Translations under genes and position numbers: made by a program | Notes under the pieces: generated by a model | Seen by the model: only the letters and a program-made list of their open reading frames with translations | Database searches by the model: none | Told to the model about the DNA's origin: nothing | Source of the DNA: Saprospiraceae bacterium | GTDB lineage: Bacteria; Bacteroidota; Bacteroidia; Chitinophagales; Saprospiraceae | Assembly: GCA_016711125.1 (NCBI GenBank) | Contig: JADJTQ010000003.1 | Span: forward strand, 372,001-436,000 | DNA: 64,000 bases | Direction: 5' to 3' | Shown here: positions 25,440 to 35,035 of the stretch, piece by piece | How the letters are laid out: the number at the start of each line of letters is the position of its first letter | How positions within the stretch are numbered: position 1 is the first letter of the stretch

Positions 25440-26267
25440 ATGAATAAAGTAGTACTAGTAGGGGCCGGCGGAAAAATGGGATGCCGTCTTACCGATAACC
25501 TCAAAGAATCTAAATATGAAGTTTCTTACCTGGAAGTAGGGGAGGCGGGCTTAAAGCGAATGGAGGCACGCGGCGTGAGTGCTTCGCTGCCTGAAGATGT
25601 GGTGCCTCACGCCCACATGGTTGTTTTTGCGGTACCCGATGTAGCTATTCGCGCGGTGACTGCAGCCCTCGTGCCCATGATGCGATCGGGCGCTATTGCG
25701 ATTACCCTGGACCCTGCCGCCCCTTTGGCTGGCCATCTTTTCGCCAGGGAAGACATCGGCTTTTTTGCTTCACATCCTTCGCATCCAAGTGTTTTTAATT
25801 GGGAGCCTGAGCAGAAAGCACATTATGATTATTTTGGAGGTATTGCAGCCAGGCAGGCGATTGTCTGTGCCTTGATTCAGGGACCCGAAGCCATGTATGA
25901 TGTATGTGAAGAATTGGCAAAAACCATTTATGCTCCGGTGACGGTCTCGCACCGAATCACCATCGAGCAAATGGGTATCTTGGAGCCTGCCTTGTCCGAG
26001 ACCTTTGCAGCTGCTGTAGTCAGTGTGTTGAAAGAAGGTGTGGATCGCGTGGTTGAATTAGGTGTGCCTAAACAGGCTGCCTATGATTTCTTTTTGGGTC
26101 ATATTAATATCGAGCTCGCTTTGTTATTTGGTCAATTGCCCGGAGGTCAGTTTTCAGACGCTGCATTAAAAGCGATAGAAATCGGTAAGCCTTTGATTTT
26201 TAAAGAAAACTGGAAAGATATATTTGAACCGGAAAGTGTGAAAAAACAGATTTTGGCGATCACTTAG
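25440..26267 (+). CDS. apnO: D-apionate oxidoisomerase
   Basis: A 275-residue NAD-dependent enzyme. The Rossmann motif is 'LVGAGGKMGCRLTDNL' at the N-terminus. Then come 'FAVPDVAI' (third strand), 'SHPSHPSVFNW', 'GGIAARQAIVCALIQGPE' and 'RITIEQMGILEPALSETF', which I recognise as close to characterised ApnO enzymes (D-apionate oxidoisomerase). ApnO oxidises D-apionate and moves the hydroxymethyl group, giving 3-oxo-isoapionate. It is 27 nt after oiaK, so the two share a transcript. The end is complete (LAIT). Of all genes in the locus this gives the most specific evidence for the pathway. Confidence 0.88.
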   Translation: MNKVVLVGAGGKMGCRLTDNLKESKYEVSYLEVGEAGLKRMEARGVSASLPEDVVPHAHMVVFAVPDVAIRAVTAALVPMMRSGAIAITLDPAAPLAGHLFAREDIGFFASHPSHPSVFNWEPEQKAHYDYFGGIAARQAIVCALIQGPEAMYDVCEELAKTIYAPVTVSHRITIEQMGILEPALSETFAAAVVSVLKEGVDRVVELGVPKQAAYDFFLGHINIELALLFGQLPGGQFSDAALKAIEIGKPLIFKENWKDIFEPESVKKQILAIT

Positions 26268-26455
26268 TCGGGCAATCACTTTGTTTAAATGCAGTGGTAT
26301 TAATTTTAGCAAGAATTTCTTCTTGTCTATCGACTGACAAGCAAACACTTGATTGCGTGTGACAGAGCAGAATTTATTTTATGCGTTTTCCAGGATGATA
26401 TTTCATGTATCTATTTTTTTGATTTTATGAGGATTTTTTCAAGCCGTTAGTAAGT

Positions 26456-28093
26456 ATGATTCACTATAAAAATATTTTTTTATTTCTTTTTTATTTGTTA
26501 GCCGTTGCTGATATTCATACTCAAGTACCGATCTGGTCTAAACATGAGCTGAACTTTGCAAGCAACAAAGCGCTCGATAATCCACTATACCAATTAAAAG
26601 ATTTTCATGCCGTCTTTACATCTCCGTCGGGACGTAAGATGAAAATTAGCGGTTTTTGGGATGGCGGATCTGATTTTAAAGTGCGGTTTGCACCGGATGA
26701 ATTTGGTGCGTGGAAATATCAGACCTACTGCTCAGATACTTTAAATGCCGGGTTACATAATCTGCAGGGTGCTTTTGATTGTGTGAAGAATCAAAGTGAG
26801 TATGACATCTATCGACGGGGAGCGATTAAGCGAAGTATGGGAGACTATCACTTGACGTACACCGATGGAACTCCATTTTTTTATGTGGCCTGCACCGCTT
26901 GGAATGGAGCATTAAAATCGACGGATGATGAGTGGGATGATTATCTTACTCAACGCAGAGAAAATAATTACAATGTAATCCAGTTTGTCACCACCCAATG
27001 GCGAGGATGTGAAAAAGATAAAATGGGTGAAGTCGCTTTTACCGGGAGTGGTAAGATATCATTGAATCCCGCTTTTTTCCAACGGCTAGATAAAAAAGTC
27101 GACGAAATAAATGCCGAGGGATTAATTGCGGCTCCGGTATTGTTGTGGGCACTTCCGGTCGGTCAGGGCAGGGAATTTAGCCCGGGCTATTATTTACCGG
27201 AAAATGAGGCAGTTTTACTGGCCAAATATTTGGTGGCCCGTTATGGCGGGAATCAGGTGATCTGGATATTGGGCGGTGATGGCCGCTACATTAATGAATA
27301 TGAGCAACGTTGGAAACGAATCGGACGTGAAGTGTTTTCCGAACCGCATCCTGGCCTGGTGGCTCAACATCCCCATGGAATAAGCTGGATCGGTGAAGCC
27401 TATAAAGATGAAGACTGGTTGGACATTGTAGGTTATCAGTCGAGCCACAGCAATGGTGAACGTACAGTTAATTGGATCAACAAGGGAGAAATTGCCCAAA
27501 CCTGGCATCAATTGCCTCCCAAACCTATTATTAATCTCGAGCCTAACTATGAGGAGATTCAGTTTTTAATTACCGCTGAAGATGTGCGCAATGCCTCCTG
27601 GTGGAGTGTTTTTGCAACACCCCCTTCTGGTATCACTTATGGGGCCAATGGTATTTGGCCCTGGATACAATACGACGGTGAACTCGTGGAAAATCACGGT
27701 AATCCTGATGGCAAAGGACCGAGTACCTGGCGGAAAAGCATCGAATTTCAGGGCAGTAAGCAGATAGGTTATCTGGCAACATTCATAAGCCAATACAGAT
27801 GGTGGGAATTGAAGCCTCACGCTGAATTACTTTTACAGCAACCGGGAGAAGAAGTCTTTAATCATTTTATTTCAATTGTCGCTGATGATCAACTTAATTA
27901 TATTCTGACGTATACTCCTATTCAGCAAGATATTCAGATCAGAAACCTACTGGGCTATAATTATGAGATCACCTGGTTCGATCCGGCTACAAATCAGTAT
28001 CGCAAGGCCGGAGCCGTTGATTCGTTTTTAATCTCCTTGCGACCTCCCTCAAACCAGGATTATGTTTTGATTTTAAAAAGGTCGGACCACTGA
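26456..28093 (+). CDS. DUF4038-type secreted glycoside hydrolase, GH140-like putative apiosidase
   Basis: A 545-residue protein with a Sec signal peptide (FLFLFYLLAVADIHTQ). Residues ~30-120 form a DUF5060-like beta-sandwich ('FWDGGSDFKVRFAPDEFGAW'). Residues ~130-450 form a DUF4038 (beta/alpha)8 barrel with 'TPFFYVACTAWNG', 'WILGGDGRY' (Asp about 275) and 'PIINLEPNYEE' (Glu about 362), candidate catalytic acids. The rest is a collagen-binding-like beta domain. DUF4038 is the core of GH140, whose known member removes apiose from rhamnogalacturonan-II. The position between apnO and apnL supports apiosidase activity on plant pectin or apiosides; the exact linkage is not known. No type IX sorting tail is seen, so it is likely periplasmic. 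Confidence 0.75.
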   Translation: MIHYKNIFLFLFYLLAVADIHTQVPIWSKHELNFASNKALDNPLYQLKDFHAVFTSPSGRKMKISGFWDGGSDFKVRFAPDEFGAWKYQTYCSDTLNAGLHNLQGAFDCVKNQSEYDIYRRGAIKRSMGDYHLTYTDGTPFFYVACTAWNGALKSTDDEWDDYLTQRRENNYNVIQFVTTQWRGCEKDKMGEVAFTGSGKISLNPAFFQRLDKKVDEINAEGLIAAPVLLWALPVGQGREFSPGYYLPENEAVLLAKYLVARYGGNQVIWILGGDGRYINEYEQRWKRIGREVFSEPHPGLVAQHPHGISWIGEAYKDEDWLDIVGYQSSHSNGERTVNWINKGEIAQTWHQLPPKPIINLEPNYEEIQFLITAEDVRNASWWSVFATPPSGITYGANGIWPWIQYDGELVENHGNPDGKGPSTWRKSIEFQGSKQIGYLATFISQYRWWELKPHAELLLQQPGEEVFNHFISIVADDQLNYILTYTPIQQDIQIRNLLGYNYEITWFDPATNQYRKAGAVDSFLISLRPPSNQDYVLILKRSDH

Positions 28094-28555
28094 GCCGAGA
28101 GATTGGAAAGCCGACCATGGCAGGAGATTAATTTGAAAAGTCGGACTCCCAAGCCCGGAGAGATTGGAAAGCCGACCATGGCAGGAGATTAATTTGAAAG
28201 TCGGACTCCCAAGCCCGGAGAGATTGGAAAGCCGACCATGGCAGGAGATTAATTGGAAAGTCGGACTCCCAAGCCCGGAGGGATTGGAAAGCCGACCATG
28301 GCAGGAGATTAATTTGAAAGTCGGACTCCCAAGCCCGGAGGGATTGGAAAGCCGACCATGGCAGGAGATTAATTTGAAAGTCGGACTCCCAAGCCCGGAG
28401 GGATTGGAAAGCCGACCATGGCAGGAGATTAATTTGAAAGTCGGCCTCCCGACCCCGGAGGGATTGGAACGCCCAACATGGGGGGATTAATTTGAAAGTC
28501 GGACTCCCAAGCCCGGAGGGATTGGAAAGCCGACCATGGCAGGAGATTAATTTGA
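28078..28555 (+). repeat. Tandem array of eight 60-bp units
   Basis: Units start with GATTGGAAAG at 28101, 28162, 28222, 28282, 28342, 28402, 28462 and 28520. The first is 61 bp, most are 60, and the seventh is a divergent 58-bp unit; the last is truncated at 28555. Because 60 is a multiple of three, a frame at 28164-28490 reads as a 20-residue repeat (ESRPWQEINLKVGLPSPEGL), but it has no independent coding evidence. The unit core matches the reversed 30-bp repeats at 6227-6375. It fills the 517-bp gap between the apiosidase and the TonB-like gene. Confidence 0.92.
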
Positions 28556-28610
28556 GCCATTAGGGGGTAGAATATGTTAGTCACAATTATATAAAATCGA
28601 TTTCGGAAAT

Positions 28611-29342
28611 ATGAACAGGTGTTTTGTGGTAGTAATACTCTGGAACCTAATCCTTTGTTGTCATGCAAAACACACAAAATCTACATCAGAGACTCAGACC
28701 TCCAGGGCAATGGATAAAAGGAATGCTTCGGAGGCAGGTGCATGTCAAGAGGGACAGAAGGAAGCTCAACAAGATATTGAGAACGGTGAATTGGGATACT
28801 ATTTCTACGGACTACCTACTCCACGATTCAACACTTTTGTCAGGGCGGTAAGTGAAGAACTAAAATTGAAGATTAAAGGTGGCGGGGATATTATAGATGA
28901 AAGTGGTGAATGTTATAATGAAGTAATCAAAACTGAAATAGAAAGAATTTACGGAAATGATGCCTTCAAAATGATAAGTTTAATGGTGGATAGCCTGGAA
29001 ACGTTGGATCTTATTGACAAGGATGCTCATTTCCCTGGAGGAGACGAGAAACTGAAGCAATATATATACTGTAATCTAGAAGCCGAATTATTTAAAGAAG
29101 ATGATGCACCCGAAATTGCTGTTTCATGTGAGATTTCCAAAACAGGAACTATTGAAAATTTTAGAATACGAAGATTGAAGAACCTGGAACAGGACTCAGC
29201 TCAGTATATTTCAGGAATAAGGAGCATCTTCGAAAAAATGCCTGCCTGGATTCCAGGACAAACGGAGCAGAAACCAGTCAGGTACAATTGGACTATGAAC
29301 ATTAAATTTAGTGACGAAATGCGAAATCGCAACTGTGACTAA
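28611..29342 (+). CDS. Secreted protein with TonB C-terminal-like domain
   Basis: A 243-residue protein with an N-terminal signal (VVVILWNLILCC; a Cys near 17 could be a lipobox). Residues ~130-235 resemble the C-terminal domain of energy-transducing TonB as found in Bacteroidota: 'AHFPGGDEKLKQYI', then 'VSCEISKTGTIENFRI', and 'MPAWIPGQTEQKPVRYNW'. There is no proline-rich linker or TM-anchored core of a true TonB, so it is not expected to drive transport by itself. It sits inside the apiose locus between the apiosidase and apnL on the same strand, right after the repeat array. It may have moved in with the repeats. Function unknown. Confidence 0.65.
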   Translation: MNRCFVVVILWNLILCCHAKHTKSTSETQTSRAMDKRNASEAGACQEGQKEAQQDIENGELGYYFYGLPTPRFNTFVRAVSEELKLKIKGGGDIIDESGECYNEVIKTEIERIYGNDAFKMISLMVDSLETLDLIDKDAHFPGGDEKLKQYIYCNLEAELFKEDDAPEIAVSCEISKTGTIENFRIRRLKNLEQDSAQYISGIRSIFEKMPAWIPGQTEQKPVRYNWTMNIKFSDEMRNRNCD

Positions 29343-29483
29343 CATTGCACGACCATGGCATGCGTTCTTGGTCAGTACCGCCGGGCCGGGTGTTCTAAAC
29401 GTCTCGGCAGGAAAAATAGAAATTTAGATCATTAGTCTGAAAGAATTACGGAGCCTTTGATTATACAACTAAGAATCACAAAC

Positions 29484-31368
29484 ATGACAGAACTAAGAGC
29501 AGGAAACCTGCGGATGCAGTATGATCGGGGTTTTTTGAGATACATTAAACTGGGGGATTATGAGGTACTGAGAATGATTTATTTTGCCCTTCGCGATCAT
29601 AATTGGGATACCATGGGTGGTTATCTCGAAGATGAAATTATCCGTACTACCGAAAAATCATTTGAGGTTTCTTATCGTTGGATTTCTGCTGAAGAACGAT
29701 TTCCTTTTGTTTGGATCGTGAAAATCGAAGGCAAGGAAAATTCTGAGGTAATTTTTTCAATCAAGGGTGAGACTCTAAAAGATGTTCGAAAGAATCGGGC
29801 AGGCTTTTGCATTCTTCACTCCATCAAGGAAAATGCGGGTAGCCCTTGTTATATTACCAATCCATTAGGAGATCGGCAACCAGGATTGTTTCCAAAGTAT
29901 ATTAGCCCGCACCAGCCTTTCTTTGATATTGTGGAGATGGAATGGCCTCTGAACAAAAAGGGAAAAGCAACCCTTTATTTTAAGGGAGATCTGTTCGAAA
30001 CAGAAGACCAAAGGAATTGGAGCGATGATTCTTATAAGACCTACTGCACTCCTTTGCGTATTCCATTTCCGGCCCTGCTCAAAAAAAGACGAAGAGGTGT
30101 TTCAGGAGATTAAATTGATGGTGCAACCATTCGAACTGGCTGACGCGATTCAGGCTGAAGAATTATGTGTTTTGAAACCGAAGCTACCCATCCTTGATAA
30201 ACCGAAGATAGGAATTGGAGCTCCCTCAGATGAATACTTTATGGTCCCATCCGAAATCGAACAGATTCGTATCCTGCAATTTGATCACTACCATTTTGAG
30301 ATCGATTTTTCCAGAAAAGATTGGCATTCGATCTGGCTCCTTAGAGTACGAGAGGCAATTGCTATGCAACAAGACCTCGAGGTTTTTCTAATTTTTAGCG
30401 ACAACTATCTAAATGAAGTCCATCTATTTGCCAATGATCTGGATCAGCTGCCGGCTGAAGTGAGGATCGATTTATTGATTTTACATCGGGATTATAAATC
30501 AACCCCTGCCTTTTTAGTCGATACTGTAATTCCAATATTGCAAAAGGTGAAAAAAGATTGCTCGATTGGCGCTGGCACTGCGACCTATTTTACGGAACTG
30601 AATCGTGATCGGGTGAAAACACAGGGCCTTGATTTTGTAAGTTATTCAGTCAACCCCCAAGTGCATGCATTTGACAACGCTTCTATGACTGAAAATGCAC
30701 AGGCTCAGATTTACACCGTCGAAAGTGCGATTAAATATTTTAATGACTTGCCGGTCCACGTGGCACCAATTACGTTAAAACCCCGGTTTAACCCAAATGC
30801 TACAGTACCCGAGTCAGAAATTAATCGAGAGTTGCCCGATGCCGTTGATCTCCGGCAAGCCAGTCTTTATGGGGCCTGCTGGACCCTCAGTAGTCTGGTT
30901 CATCTCTGTGCTTCAGGGGCAAATCTTCTCACCTATTATGAAACGGTGGGTTGGAAAGGAATTATGCAGGGTAGCCGCGAACCTGAAAATCCGGATCTTT
31001 TCCCGACCAATCGTGATATGTTATTTCCCTTGCTGCATATTTTTCAAAATCTTTTACGGCATAAATCTACCAGTTGGTTACCTTTTGAGGCCAGTCTTCC
31101 TTACACCGTGGTGGCATTGGGTATCAGGGAAGGGTCTTCATTAAAAGTCCTCATGGCAAATTTGAGTGATACGATGATCAGTACTCAATTGCAATATCCC
31201 GCGGCAAAACATAAATATTTTATTTGGGATCAAAATAATCTTTCAGATTCCTATTTTGATTCGGAATTTTTAGATAAAAATTTGGAATCTATATCTTTTA
31301 ATGATCAGGGTTTTCCTCGAATTAAAATAGCTGCCCATGCCATCGTTTACGCACAACTATTGGATTGA
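29484..31368 (+). CDS. apnL: D-apionolactonase, frameshifted by one base (A7 run at 30081-30087)
   Basis: Two overlapping frames give one protein of about 628 residues. The N-terminal part (29484 to ~30087) begins 'MTELRAGNLRMQYDRGFLRYI', cut here, close to known ApnL N-termini. The second part continues 'DEEVFQEIKLMVQPFELADAIQAEEL' in the next frame to the stop at 31366-31368. Deleting one A from the A7 run rejoins them as PALLKKDEEVF. The barrel then shows 'IGIGAPSDEYFMVPSE' and 'SYSVNPQVHAFDNASMTEN'. ApnL opens D-apionolactone to D-apionate, the step before ApnO. ATG 29484 is preferred over TTG 29457 because of the family N-terminus. The extra A is probably a sequencing indel; if real, the enzyme is lost. 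Confidence 0.8.
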
Positions 31369-32876
31369 TCCCGAAGAAAAGGACCGGGTCCGGCTGAAGC
31401 TGGAAGAAGTGTCCAAACGATTTCCCGGAGTACAGGCACTGGATAAGGTTAGTTTTGAATTAAAAGTTGGTGAAGTTCATGCCTTGTGTGGCGAAAATGG
31501 TGCGGGTAAAACCACCCTGATGAATATCCTCAGTGGTAATCTTCAGCCTGATGATGGAAGGATTAAATTGCATGATGAGGAGGTCCGGATTCTGAGTCCG
31601 CTGGAAGCGCAGAAAATGGGCATCGGTATCGTATACCAGGAAAAGAGTCTGGTTGGTAATCTTTCGGTAGCCGATAATATTTTTGCAGGTAATCAACCTC
31701 TCACTAATTGGAAATTAATTGACCGAAAAAACTGCATCATCAGACTATGCAATTGCTCCGTAAACTAGGTATGCACGAGATAGATTCACATACCCGAGTT
31801 GATCAACTAGCGGTAGGGAAACAACAAATGGTTGAGATAGCCAAGGCACTATCCCGAAACCCGGATATGCTTATTTTGGATGAACCGACCGCCTCGATTT
31901 CCGAACAAGATGCCCGGGTGTTATTTAAAATCGTTCGATTAATGGCCAGTCAGGGCAAGTCAATTATTTATATTTCGCACCGTATGGCTGAAATTTTCGA
32001 AGTAGCAGACCGGGTCACCGTCTTAAAAGATGGTCATTATCAGAATACTTTACGCACTGGAGACACTAATATCGATGAAATTATTCGACTGATGGTTGGT
32101 AGAGACCTTCAGGCATTTGAGTATGAAAATTTGACAAAAACGGATACGGTACTTTCTGTAAAAAATTTTTCCGGGGCTCGTTTAGAGACATCAGTTTTGA
32201 TCTTTATAAATCTGAAATTCTTGGCTTTGCCGGTCTGGTGGGAGCCGGTCGTAGTGAAGTAGCCCAGGCGATCTTTGGAGTGACACAGAAGGAAAAGGGA
32301 GGTCTGAAATTGGGCAGTCGGGAGGTTCAAATAAAACGTGCAACAGATGCCATCAAGGAGGGAATCGGTTATTTACCCGAAAACCGCAAAGAACAAGGAC
32401 TATTTCTAGAAATGAGTGTCGCTGAAAACATCTTAAGTGTCAAGGCGAATAATGACCACAAAACAATTTTCGTAGATTATAGAAAGAATAATTCAATTAC
32501 CAACGAATTTATCGACAAATTAGAGATCAAAACTCCTTCTGGGGAGACAAAAGTGATTAATCTGAGCGGTGGTAATCAGCAGAAGATTGTGCTTGCTAAG
32601 TGGCTCACTGTAAACCCCCAAATTCTGATCGTTGATGAGCCGACCGCAGGCATTGATGTGGGGACAAAATCGGAGATTTATCGACTCTTAAATGAGTTGA
32701 CGGAAGCGGGAACATCGATCATATTAATTTCATCCGATCTTCAGGAATTGCTAAGTATTTGCGATCGCATATTAGTATTCTGCAACGGACGTATTACGGC
32801 TACCTTGCCTCGAGAGCAATTTTCTGAAGAAGAAATCATGCACTACTCAGCGGGAATTAAAGATATGTACAAGTAA
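31337..32876 (+). CDS. Ribose-type sugar ABC transporter ATP-binding protein, two frameshifts
   Basis: Three frames together encode one tandem ATPase of about 513 residues. Domain 1: Walker A 'GENGAGKTTLMN', signature region 'LAVGKQQMVEIAKAL', Walker B 'LILDEPTASIS'. Domain 2: 'GLVGAGRSEVAQAIFG' (degenerate Walker A as usual for RbsA), 'NLSGGNQQKIVLAKWL', 'LIVDEPTAGIDVG'. The frame breaks at an A6 run (31726-31731, one A too few; restores DRKKLHHQTMQLL) and at a TTT (32181-32183, one T too few; restores ARFRDISFDLYKSEI). It energises import of a pentose-like ligand through the inner membrane. The start overlaps apnL by 32 nt, so translation is coupled with the lactonase. The likely ligand is D-apiose or D-apionolactone, by context. 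Confidence 0.85.
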
Positions 32877-32897
32877 TTATTTCATTAATGTTTTTGT

Positions 32898-33878
32898 ATG
32901 TCACTAAATTTGAAAATTTTTCAGGACCGGGTCATTACGCTATCGCTTACTATCGCGGTCTTAATTATCGTGAGCAGCCTGATTTGGCCGCAACAATTTT
33001 TTTCGTTGGAAAATTTGTCACTGGTATTATTGAATCTATCAATTGATGCGATCGTAGCAGTAGGAATGATGATATTGCTCATTTCGGGTTCATTTGACTT
33101 ATCGGTCGGATCAGTGGTGGCATTTGCCGGAGGTTTTGCAGCTTATCTGATGTACTACTGGGGTGTGTACATGCCGGTTGCGATTTTGGCATCGCTAGGA
33201 GTATGTATGATTTTCGGTTTTGTAAATGGGTGGCTGGTAGCCCGTTTGGGTATTAATCCCTTGATACAGACCTTGGCAATGATGGGTATCATCAGAGGAT
33301 TGGCTTTAATGGTCAGTGGATCAGGCATTCAGAATCTACCGGAAGGTTTTAATCAATTGGGTCAGGCAAAAATACTTAGCTTTCAGATGCCGGTTTGGTA
33401 TATGATTTTCATCGTCGGTATTTTTTCTTTTTTGGTTGCCAGGACCATTTTCTTCCGGCGGTATTACTATATCGGAGGCAATGAAAAGGCAGCTGTACTT
33501 TCGGGTATCCGGGTTGAAAGGATGAAGATTTTTAGTTTTGTTCTTATGAGTTTTTTGGCCGGTTTAGCAGGGATTATTTTGGCAGCCCGGCTTGGTGCTG
33601 CAATGTCAACGACAGGGCAAGGCATGGAGTTACGTGTCATCACCGCAGTGATATTGGGAGGGGCCAGTCTTCAGGGCGGACAAGGCAAAATAATCGGTGC
33701 CTTATTGGGCACGTTGTTTATGGGCATTATTGGCAATATCATGATTTTGGCCCGGGTATCAGGATATTGGCAACAAATAATATTTGGGATCATTTTGATT
33801 GTGGCGGTGGCTATTGACATTTTATTACAGCGCAGGGCTGACCGGGATGCAATCGTTGTCTTGAAGACAAAAGCATGA
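32898..33878 (+). CDS. Ribose-type sugar ABC transporter permease
   Basis: A 326-residue protein with about 9-10 transmembrane helices and no frameshift. It matches the RbsC/BPD_transp_2 family: 'IVAVGMMILLISGSFDLSVGSVVAF' (split by the helix), 'IGGNEKAAVLSGI' (the cytoplasmic EAA-like coupling loop), and 'RVITAVILGGASLQGGQGKIIG'. A single permease gene fits a homodimer with the tandem ATPase. It is 21 nt after the ATPase gene, in the same operon. Ligand specificity is inferred from the surrounding apionate genes. Confidence 0.9.
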   Translation: MSLNLKIFQDRVITLSLTIAVLIIVSSLIWPQQFFSLENLSLVLLNLSIDAIVAVGMMILLISGSFDLSVGSVVAFAGGFAAYLMYYWGVYMPVAILASLGVCMIFGFVNGWLVARLGINPLIQTLAMMGIIRGLALMVSGSGIQNLPEGFNQLGQAKILSFQMPVWYMIFIVGIFSFLVARTIFFRRYYYIGGNEKAAVLSGIRVERMKIFSFVLMSFLAGLAGIILAARLGAAMSTTGQGMELRVITAVILGGASLQGGQGKIIGALLGTLFMGIIGNIMILARVSGYWQQIIFGIILIVAVAIDILLQRRADRDAIVVLKTKA

Positions 33879-33959
33879 TTTCTCCTACCAAGGGAAGGGA
33901 ATTAAGCTCTATTTTTTAGATCTTGTTAGATCATCGATTATTTTTCAATTTTTCAAGTA

Positions 33960-34987
33960 ATGAATGAGAGTAAAAGTATCACACGATTTGTCCTTATGGC
34001 ACTATTGATAGGACTTATTGTTCTAAGTTGTGATCCAAGCAAGGGTGCTTATAAGCAAGCTAATGAATCGGAAAATACAACCGGACCATCCATCAACCCC
34101 AACGAAGAATATGTGATGGTGACGACCTTTGTCAATTTTCCAATGTATGTCAATCATGACCAGGCTGCTTTTTTGCGTTGGGGTAAAAAAATGGGAGTTA
34201 AGACTACCGTATTGGGGCCAACCGAGTGGGACGTTGTAGCTCAGATAGGTGTGATCGAACAGGTGATACCTTCGAAGCCTGCAGGATTATTGATTAATGG
34301 TACCGACCCGGCTATTGCCTCGGCGATCGATAAGGCCGTAGAGGCCGGAATTCCCACAGTGGTTTATGATTCGGATATTCCCAATAGCAAACGACATGCT
34401 TTTTTAGGTACCGATTGGTACGAGATTGGCCGGCTACAGGGTGAGGCCATGGTGGAATTGCTGGGCGGAAAAGGAAAAATTGCTTATCTCGGTATAGTGG
34501 GGCAGACCAATATGGAAAATGGTTTTCGGGGCTTACTTGATGTATTTAGAAAGTATCCGGGTATCGTTGTGATAGGAAAATATGATAGTAAAGGGAGTAC
34601 AGAAAATGCCGCTAAAATTACCGCCGATTTGATTGCTGCGAATGCTGATTTAGCGGGCGTTTGCGGTTTTGATGCGACTACTGGCCCTGGTATTGGTTTA
34701 GCGATCAAAGAAGCAGGTAAAGCCGGAAAAATTAAAGTGACTACCGTCGACTGGGAACCGGAACATTTGAAACTGGTGAGAGACGGAGTTATTGATGTAT
34801 TAATTGGTCAAAAAGAGAATTGTTCACCTGGTACGGCGCTCAGTTTCTTTATGATATGGTACACAAGACTAATGAGCTTTCAGGTGATGATGCGAGGGCG
34901 GGTATTACCAACATACCATTTTCGGTTAATACCGGTTTACTGAAAATCACTAAGGAAAATATCAATCTATTTGATAGTGAGAGGTGA
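33960..34987 (+). CDS. Sugar ABC transporter substrate-binding lipoprotein, one frameshift
   Basis: Periplasmic-binding-protein type 4 (ribose-type) of about 342 residues when rejoined. Lipobox 'IGLIVLSC' with Cys near residue 24. Domain I: 'MVTTFVNFPMYVNHDQAAFLRW', shortened here; 'GLLINGTDPAIASAIDKAVEAGIPTVVYDSDIP' spans the hinge; domain II: 'CGFDATTGPGIGLAIKEAG', 'VTTVDWEP'. The first frame ends at 34943 with an unrelated tail. Adding one A to the A5 run at 34810-34814 continues as IGQKRELFTWYGAQFLYDMV to the stop at 34985-34987, which has the expected family ending. Solute-binding proteins of this type that bind D-apiose are known, and the locus supports that ligand; pentose alternatives remain possible. 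Confidence 0.85.
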
Positions 34988-35035
34988 GTTTTTAGTCGAT
35001 TAGCCTTAATACTGGGTTTAGTCGATCAAAGAACA

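Noticed and set aside
28164..28490. 108-residue open frame of 20-residue repeats
   Set aside because: It is the 60-bp tandem repeat read in frame. It has no leader or ribosome-binding context, and the same DNA repeat is non-coding and inverted at 6.2 kb.
28078..28555. CRISPR array
   Set aside because: Units are contiguous with no unique spacers between them, and no cas genes are near.
30081..30087. Programmed ribosomal frameshift in apnL
   Set aside because: A7 followed by GAC could slip, but other genes in the window are broken at ordinary short runs with no slippery motif, so an indel is simpler. Not excluded.
31337..32876. Three separate small ABC genes
   Set aside because: The frames carry successive parts of one tandem ATPase (Walker A, Walker B, then second domain) and join with single-base changes.
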